A stretch of DNA of 64,000 nt. Source: Pantoea rwandensis. GTDB lineage: Bacteria > Pseudomonadota > Gammaproteobacteria > Enterobacterales > Enterobacteriaceae. Under the pieces are notes generated by a model. That model was not told the DNA's origin and made no database searches. It worked only from the letters and a program-made list of their open reading frames with translations. This document shows positions 58,556-64,000 of this stretch, in pieces. How positions within the stretch are numbered: the stretch's first letter is position 1; every line of letters starts with the position of its first letter. The stretch lies in assembly GCF_002095475.1 (NCBI RefSeq), contig NZ_MLFR01000020.1, forward strand, positions 1 to 64,000, in the 5' to 3' direction. A program made the position numbers and the translations under genes.

Positions 58556-58904
58556 TGCATGGTTGCTCTTATTGTGCAGCAGTCTGGCGTTGGCGCGCGA
58601 TCCTTTTCAACCACCATCAGAAGGCGTGTGTCAGCCGCAGGTTGTCGTACCCGATGGCTGGCGTTTGCAGGGGATTGTGGGGTCATCAATGCACTATGTT
58701 GCCTGGCTTGTCTCACCGCAGGGTAAAAGCCATCGCCTCACTTTACTGGCAATGTTGCCGGATTCCCCCTGGCAGGTGACGGAACTCACTGCAAGAAGTC
58801 TGATACTGCGTGCGGCACAGAGCTGCCCGCCGCAGCAGATTACCTGGGTAATAAAAGGAGGATTTTATGAAAAGGATGGTTCTCATATTCTGTCTGATCT
58901 TTAG
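58545..58904 (+). CDS. hofP: DNA utilization protein HofP (PilP-like)
   Basis: The 119-residue exported protein starts at 58545: GGAGG lies six bases before this ATG but directly abuts the alternative ATG at 58539. A short signal sequence ends near LALA. RDPFQPPSEGVCQ and WRLQGIVGSS follow the PilP pattern of a protein linking PilNO to the secretin. Its end overlaps hofQ by 38 bases. Confidence 0.83.
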   Translation: MRSSAWLLLLCSSLALARDPFQPPSEGVCQPQVVVPDGWRLQGIVGSSMHYVAWLVSPQGKSHRLTLLAMLPDSPWQVTELTARSLILRAAQSCPPQQITWVIKGGFYEKDGSHILSDL

Positions 58905-60126
58905 CGTCCCGCTGAGGGCCAGTAACGACCGTTTGAGTTTGGTATTTGATGATGCGCCAGTCGAACGTATTTTGCAGGCACTGGCAGATTATCAGCAAAC
59001 CAATTTGCTGATTGCGCCGGGTGTAGAAGGGCGGCTTTCGCTACGCCTTGATGAGATTGATGGCGAGCGGGCATTGGCACTGGTGGCGCGGCTGGCAAAG
59101 CTCACGCTAATACAGGAGGAGGGCGTACTTCTGGTCTATCCAGAAAGCTGGCAGCAAATGCAGGCGCTGCAATCTAAAGCTGAAAATGAGGAGAGGGAGC
59201 AGCAGGTGCCGCTTGAGCAATACCGGGTGACGCTGCATTACGCCACAGCCAGCGATGTCTATCGCAGTTTGCAGACCGAACGTTCCTTGCTTACGGCGCG
59301 CGGAAGCGTGACAGTCGATAGCCGAACTAACAGTTTGCTACTGCGTGACACGGCTAAAGCGTTGCGCGATACCACGCGCTGGCTCACTGCGCTGGACAGG
59401 CCGCTTGAGCAAGTTGAGCTTTCAGCACACATCATTACTATTCACGAAGAGCATCTTCGCGAACTAGGTGTTAACTGGAGCACTTCTCCTGCGCAAAACG
59501 TGACCGCTGCGCTGCGCAATCCGCAGTTGGCGATCCCCCTAACGGTGGAGAATCCAGCCCTGCGTGCGGGGGTGACGCTGGGGAAGCTCAGTGGTGAGTT
59601 GCTCAATCTTGAACTCAGTGCACTGGAGCAGGAGAACCAGATCGAAATCATCGCCAGCCCGCGCTTGTTTACCTCCAATCAGCAGACCGCCTCCATTAAG
59701 CAAGGCACCGAAATCCCTTATGAGGTGAAATCAGGCAGCAGCGGCGCGACAGCGATTGAATTCAAAGAAGCCGTACTGGGGATGGAAGTCACGCCTGTCG
59801 TGCTAGGCAATGGGCGTATCCAGCTCAAGTTGCGACTCAGCCAAAATATGCCAGGACGCAGCTTAAGCGTGGGCGAGAATAAGGTTCTGAGTATCGATAA
59901 ACAGGAAATAGAAACTCAGGTCACGCTGCGTGATGGGGAAACCCTGGCTCTGGGCGGCATTTTCCAGCAGCAGCGCACGCAGGGTGAAAAACGCGTTCCG
60001 TGGTTAGGCGAAGTTCCTTTGTTGGGAAATTTGTTCCGACACCAAACGGAAGAGCAAAAAAAGAAAGAGTTGGTGATCTTTATTACCCCTCGACTGGTCA
60101 GGGAAGCAGCGCTTACGGGTGGATAA
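58867..60126 (+). CDS. hofQ: outer-membrane secretin HofQ (PilQ-like)
   Basis: The 419-residue secretin has a signal peptide (1-18), N-terminal STN/N0-type domain (LSLVFDDAPVERILQALADYQ), N1 domain (VDSRTNSLLLRDT near 155) and C-terminal secretin core (IASPRLFTSNQQTASIKQGTEIPY, EVPLLGNLF, ELVIFITPRLV). It would form the outer-membrane channel for DNA entry. AAAGGAGG precedes the ATG. It is the last gene of the hof operon. Confidence 0.92.
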   Translation: MKRMVLIFCLIFSVPLRASNDRLSLVFDDAPVERILQALADYQQTNLLIAPGVEGRLSLRLDEIDGERALALVARLAKLTLIQEEGVLLVYPESWQQMQALQSKAENEEREQQVPLEQYRVTLHYATASDVYRSLQTERSLLTARGSVTVDSRTNSLLLRDTAKALRDTTRWLTALDRPLEQVELSAHIITIHEEHLRELGVNWSTSPAQNVTAALRNPQLAIPLTVENPALRAGVTLGKLSGELLNLELSALEQENQIEIIASPRLFTSNQQTASIKQGTEIPYEVKSGSSGATAIEFKEAVLGMEVTPVVLGNGRIQLKLRLSQNMPGRSLSVGENKVLSIDKQEIETQVTLRDGETLALGGIFQQQRTQGEKRVPWLGEVPLLGNLFRHQTEEQKKKELVIFITPRLVREAALTGG

Positions 60127-60607
60127 AGCGGAAAATTCGCTCTGAAATGCCAACTGCGTTGACGCAGGGCAGGAATTAGCTTACAAGGTTTAGCGATTTT
60201 TAAAACGGTGTAACGGAACGCGGCAGGATAACCTTCCGATGGGCGTCAGTCACAAGCGATACTGACGTCAGAATATGTTTTCCCTAAAAAAATCGAGTTA
60301 ATTCACGCGGGCAAAAACGTGAATTCTTAACCTGACAAGCGTCAGTTTTAGGAATGCACAATTGCAGCCAGCGCGCTTGTAGCTTGAAGTGTGAGGGAAA
60401 AAAGGAGGGGCGTTACCGTCTCGCGAACCACAGACCGGTCCTGTTAATAGGTCGCCGGGGGCAATTTATTCGGTTGCCAAACGGCCATGAGTGTTGAGAT
60501 AATTTTCCGTCTGACTCTTGTTAATGCTCATGAGGTCTCAGTTCCTGTCCCGCCAGCACGCGCTGAACGCGGGGTATCATCAACGAATTCTTAGTAATAC
60601 CGATAAA
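60127..60607. other. hofQ-aroK intergenic region
   Basis: About 480 bases without a supported gene. It is expected to hold the aroK promoter. GGCGTCAGTCACAAGCGATACTG and similar imperfect dyads are visible, but no clear operator or terminator can be assigned. Confidence 0.4.
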
Positions 60608-61129
60608 ATGGCAGAGAAACGCAATATCTTTCTGGTTGGGCCGATGGGTGCCGGCAAAAGCACTATTGGTCGTCAGTTAGCTCAGCAACTCAATATGGAA
60701 TTCTTCGATTCCGATCAGGAAATTGAGCGACGTACCGGAGCGGATGTAGGCTGGGTATTTGATGTGGAAGGCGAAGCCGGTTTCCGCGATCGCGAAGAGA
60801 AGATCATCAATGAACTCACCGAGAAGCAAGGCATTGTCCTGGCTACGGGTGGTGGGTCTGTTAAATCCCGTGAAACTCGTAATCGTCTCTCCGCCCGCGG
60901 CGTGGTCGTTTATCTTGAAACGACGATTGAAAAGCAACTTGCTCGAACTCAGCGTGATAAAAAACGTCCGCTGTTGCAGGTTGATGAGCCGCCGCGTGAA
61001 GTGCTGGAAGCGCTAGCTGACGAACGCAATCCACTTTATGAAGAGATCGCTGACGTCACCATTCGCACTGACGATCAAAGTGCAAAAGTTGTCGCCAATC
61101 AGATCATCAACATGCTGGAAAAAAATTAA
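60608..61129 (+). CDS. aroK: shikimate kinase AroK
   Basis: The 173-residue kinase starts from the ATG at 60608 ([20 protein letters not shown]). The P-loop is GPMGAGKS and the shikimate-binding segment is [20 protein letters not shown]. The lid region is [12 protein letters not shown]. It phosphorylates shikimate in the aromatic amino-acid pathway. It is followed 39 bases later by aroB. Confidence 0.95.
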   Translation: MAEKRNIFLVGPMGAGKSTIGRQLAQQLNMEFFDSDQEIERRTGADVGWVFDVEGEAGFRDREEKIINELTEKQGIVLATGGGSVKSRETRNRLSARGVVVYLETTIEKQLARTQRDKKRPLLQVDEPPREVLEALADERNPLYEEIADVTIRTDDQSAKVVANQIINMLEKN

Positions 61130-61168
61130 TCCAGTGTCCTGAGGGCTCAGCAATAGGTATCGGTCATC

Positions 61169-62257
61169 ATGGAGAAGATCACTGTCTCACTCGGGGATCG
61201 CAGTTACCCCATCACTATCGCTGCCGGACTGTTTAATGATCCGGCTTCTTTTTGGCCGCTAAAAGCTGGCGATAATGCCATGCTGGTGACCAACGAGACG
61301 CTTGCCCCGATCTATCTCGACAAGCTTTCTGCTTTGCTGAGTCAGGCGGGCGTGAAAGTGGATCAGGTGATTTTACCTGATGGCGAAAAGTATAAGACGC
61401 TGGCCGTGATGGACGAGGTCTTTACTGCGCTGCTGCAAAAACCCCATGGTCGTGATACCACATTGATCGCCCTTGGCGGTGGTGTGATTGGCGATCTGAC
61501 GGGATTTGCTGCCGCGAGCTATCAGCGTGGCGTGCGCTTTATCCAAGTACCTACCACATTGCTCTCTCAGGTTGATTCCTCCGTTGGCGGCAAAACGGCC
61601 GTCAATCATCCGCTTGGCAAAAATATGATTGGTGCCTTCTACCAGCCTGCGTCAGTGGTGGTGGATACCCATTGCCTGGCGACGCTACCGGCACGCGAAT
61701 TGGCGTCCGGTCTGGCGGAAGTGATCAAATACGGCATTATCCTTGATGGCGATTTCTTCCAGTGGCTGGAACAGAACCTTGATGCGCTCCTGGCTCTGGA
61801 TGAGAAAGCAATGGCGTACTGCATTCGGCGCTGCTGTGAACTCAAAGCTGAAGTTGTTGCTGCCGACGAACGTGAGATGGGTCTGCGCGCGCTGCTTAAT
61901 CTGGGCCATACTTTTGGCCATGCGATTGAAGCGCACATGGGCTACGGCAACTGGCTTCATGGTGAAGCAATCGCTGCTGGCATGGTGATGGCAGCGCGAA
62001 CGGCAGAACGTCTGAAGCAGTTCTCGTCAGCGGATACCGATCGTATCATTGCGCTATTGCTGCGTGCGGGTTTACCTGTGCATGGCCCTGAGAGCATGAA
62101 GGCTGAAGCGTACTTACCGCACATGATGCGCGACAAAAAAGTACTGGCAGGTGAAATGCGTTTGGTGCTGCCTCTCGCAATTGGCCGCTCTGAAGTGCGT
62201 GCAGGTGTCGCCCATGATATGGTGCTGGCTGCAATTAATGATTGCCAGAAACCCTGA
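61169..62257 (+). CDS. aroB: 3-dehydroquinate synthase AroB
   Basis: The 362-residue NAD- and zinc-dependent enzyme has the NAD segment [21 protein letters not shown] near 97, [20 protein letters not shown] near 137 and zinc ligands in GLAEVIKYG (Glu), [11 protein letters not shown] and [12 protein letters not shown] (His). It catalyses the second step of the shikimate pathway. It is in an operon with aroK. Confidence 0.97.
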   Translation: MEKITVSLGDRSYPITIAAGLFNDPASFWPLKAGDNAMLVTNETLAPIYLDKLSALLSQAGVKVDQVILPDGEKYKTLAVMDEVFTALLQKPHGRDTTLIALGGGVIGDLTGFAAASYQRGVRFIQVPTTLLSQVDSSVGGKTAVNHPLGKNMIGAFYQPASVVVDTHCLATLPARELASGLAEVIKYGIILDGDFFQWLEQNLDALLALDEKAMAYCIRRCCELKAEVVAADEREMGLRALLNLGHTFGHAIEAHMGYGNWLHGEAIAAGMVMAARTAERLKQFSSADTDRIIALLLRAGLPVHGPESMKAEAYLPHMMRDKKVLAGEMRLVLPLAIGRSEVRAGVAHDMVLAAINDCQKP

Positions 62258-62316
62258 TTAAAAGTAGTGAGTGGTGATGCGGTGCGTGCTAGCGTGCCGC
62301 TTACGGAGGAGGCGAG

Positions 62317-63378
62317 ATGGATGAGTTCAAACCGGAAGACGAGTTAAAACCTGATGCCAGTGACCGCCGTCCTACGCGGCCTCGCAAACAGTCTTCTGCC
62401 CCAAAAGCGAAGGTGCCGGTATCGCGCCAGCATATGATGATGGGCATCGGTATTCTGGTTCTGCTATTGGTCGTGTTGGGAATCGGTTCCGCGTTAACAG
62501 GCCCGGATGAGAAAAAGCCCGCAGCGACGACAGCCAATAATGGCACCGCCGCGCCGGCCTCCGGTGGCAGTGAAAAGAACATCGACCTTTCCGGTTCGAC
62601 GTCTATGAGCGGCCAGCAGAACGCTGCCCCTACTGCGGATGCAAACGCGCCACAAACGCCTGCGGGTGCTCAACCTGCTGGGAATCAAGCGGCGACGGGA
62701 AGTGATTCCAATTCGATTTCAATGCCTGCAGTTTCCTCCACACCGACTCAGGCTGCAGCCGTTGAGACGCCAGCTAATCAGCAACGTGTCACACTACCAG
62801 GCGATCTCAACAGTGCGTTGAACAATCAGCAAGGTCAGGTTGATAACGCTGCACAGGGTGCACAGGGCAACTCGTCATTGCCAACCGCTCCGGCGACGGT
62901 CAGCGGGAATGGCAAGGCGATAACACCGCCTGCTATGCGTTCTGAAACACCTGCGCGTTCAAGCAGTAATGGCGTGCGTGAGTCTCACAACAGCACGGCA
63001 CACAAAGCGCTGACCAACACCAAACCGGTACCGGTAGCAAAAGAGAACAAAACGCACACCACGGCAGCGCATAATGCGCCTGTTAGCGCCAGCAACAGCG
63101 GAGCCAGCAAGTCATTGCCTACCGGCGGCAGCTACACGCTGCAACTGAGTGGTGCTTCGAAAGAAGAGAGCTTGAATGCGTGGGCGAAAAAACAGAATCT
63201 GAGCGGTTATCACGTGTATAAAACGACGCGTAACGGTCAGCCATGGTATGTGTTGGTGAGTGGTGCTTATGCCACGCCAGCAGATGCCAAACGCGCGGTG
63301 GCATCATTGCCTGCTGAAGTGCGTGCGGCGAATCCGTGGGTCAAACCGTTGAGTCAGGTGAAAAAAGAAAGTCAGTAA
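62317..63378 (+). CDS. damX: cell division protein DamX
   Basis: The 353-residue protein has a cytoplasmic N-terminus, a single helix at about 43-63 (MMMGIGILVLLLVVLGIGSAL), a long low-complexity periplasmic linker rich in Ala, Asn, Thr, Pro and Gln (65-265) and a C-terminal SPOR domain (about 270-345; YTLQLSGASKEESLNAWAKK). SPOR binds denuded peptidoglycan at the septum. It is shorter than the E. coli protein (428), mainly in the linker. Confidence 0.92.
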   Translation: MDEFKPEDELKPDASDRRPTRPRKQSSAPKAKVPVSRQHMMMGIGILVLLLVVLGIGSALTGPDEKKPAATTANNGTAAPASGGSEKNIDLSGSTSMSGQQNAAPTADANAPQTPAGAQPAGNQAATGSDSNSISMPAVSSTPTQAAAVETPANQQRVTLPGDLNSALNNQQGQVDNAAQGAQGNSSLPTAPATVSGNGKAITPPAMRSETPARSSSNGVRESHNSTAHKALTNTKPVPVAKENKTHTTAAHNAPVSASNSGASKSLPTGGSYTLQLSGASKEESLNAWAKKQNLSGYHVYKTTRNGQPWYVLVSGAYATPADAKRAVASLPAEVRAANPWVKPLSQVKKESQ

Positions 63379-63385
63379 CTGATGT

Positions 63386-63406
63386 GGGGCTGCGTTAGCG
63401 CGGCCC
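63386..63406 (+). terminator. hairpin between damX and dam
   Basis: GGGGC TGCG and CGCG GCCCC form a GC-rich stem followed by GTTTAAAG. It may reduce read-through from damX to dam. Confidence 0.55.
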
Positions 63407-63472
63407 CGTTTAAAGCGCAGAGCTGCTGTCGGTTCCACCACAGCCAATATAAGATGTAATAACCACGACAGC

Positions 63473-64000
63473 ATGAAGAAAAATCGCGCTTTCCTTAAAT
63501 GGGCCGGAGGGAAATACCCACTGCTTGACGATATCCGTCGTCATTTGCCACAAGGTGATTGTTTAATCGAACCCTTTGTCGGTGCCGGTTCCGTATTCCT
63601 CAACACTGATTATGACCGCTATCACCTGGCGGACATTAACGGTGATCTGATCAATCTCTACAACATCGTCAAAACCCGCACCAACGCATTTATTGAAGAT
63701 GCGCGCCTGTTGTTTACCCCTGAAGGGAACATGGCGGAGACTTACTATGCACAGCGTCTGGCGTTTAATGCCAGTACGGATGAGTATCAGCGCGCATTGC
63801 TGTTTCTTTATCTTAACCGCCACGGCTATAACGGTCTTTGCCGCTACAATTTGCGCGGTGAGTTCAATGTGCCTTTTGGTCGTTACCGCAAACCTTACTT
63901 CCCTGAAGCGGAACTGCTGTGGTTTGCCGAACGGGCGCAAAAAGCGACCTTTGTCTGTGAATCGTACGATGTTACTCTGAACAACGCCCCTGTTGGCTCA
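63473..64000 (+). CDS. dam: DNA adenine methyltransferase Dam (N-terminal part)
   Basis: The frame is open for 176 codons to the window edge. It starts KKNRAFLKWAGGKYPLL, with the AdoMet-binding FVGAGSVFLNTDY near 35 and NRHGYNGLCRYN near 120. The catalytic DPPY motif lies beyond the edge. Dam methylates adenine in GATC and serves mismatch repair and replication timing. The position after damX is as in E. coli. Confidence 0.95.
   Translation, partial: MKKNRAFLKWAGGKYPLLDDIRRHLPQGDCLIEPFVGAGSVFLNTDYDRYHLADINGDLINLYNIVKTRTNAFIEDARLLFTPEGNMAETYYAQRLAFNASTDEYQRALLFLYLNRHGYNGLCRYNLRGEFNVPFGRYRKPYFPEAELLWFAERAQKATFVCESYDVTLNNAPVGS

Overview
The window is a chromosomal segment of a gammaproteobacterium of the order Enterobacterales, most likely Erwiniaceae (Pantoea, Erwinia or a close relative). 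The evidence is the E. coli-like core order dam-damX-aroB-aroK-hofQPONM-mrcA-nudE-igaA-yrfG-hslR-hslO-envZ-ompR-greB-tex, then bioH-gntX-nfuA-malQ-malP-glpR-glpG-glpE-glpD. ERIC-type repeats and many REP-like palindromes lie between genes. The genus is inferred from gene content only. No rRNA, tRNA, CRISPR array or insertion sequence was seen.

Layout. Bases 1-7188 hold a truncated CSS-motif sensor gene, a TqsA-type AI-2E exporter, a three-gene ABC importer of the ferric-iron/small-ligand type, and the MFS exporter yhhS. Bases 7405-9318 form a small AT-richer accessory module: an orphan Hcp, a divergent DUF4225-type protein that is a candidate type VI effector, and two overlapping small membrane proteins that are candidate immunity genes. 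Bases 9496-29329 are a myo-inositol catabolic region (iolI-like, iolA, iolB, iolR, iolC, iolD, iolG, iolE). It is interrupted by a peptide-type ABC transporter with a CocE/NonD hydrolase, a small membrane protein and a LysR regulator. Together the iol genes can convert myo-inositol through inosose and diketo intermediates to malonate semialdehyde and acetyl-CoA, but no inositol transporter is present in the window.

Bases 29501-33218 are the glycerol-3-phosphate genes glpD and glpEGR, with a GlpR operator in front of glpD. Bases 33409-38182 are malP-malQ, without malT beside them. Then come nfuA, gntX, bioH, a YhcN-family periplasmic protein, a GH13_18 sugar phosphorylase, tex, greB, a YjbE-like secreted peptide and ompR-envZ. 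The usual pckA gene between envZ and hslO is missing; a short sequence resembling the last codons of pckA remains there. hslO, hslR, yrfG and igaA follow. igaA carries a one-base frameshift in a six-base homopolymer. The right end holds nudE, mrcA, the complete hofMNOPQ DNA-uptake/secretin operon, aroK, aroB, damX and the start of dam.

The observations most worth a second look are the Hcp/DUF4225/membrane-pair module, the igaA frameshift, the pckA relic, the frameshifted peptide permease, the repeated RpiR-type operator motif across the iol promoters, and a family of palindromic repeats, some in tandem arrays (44-bp and about 32-bp periods).
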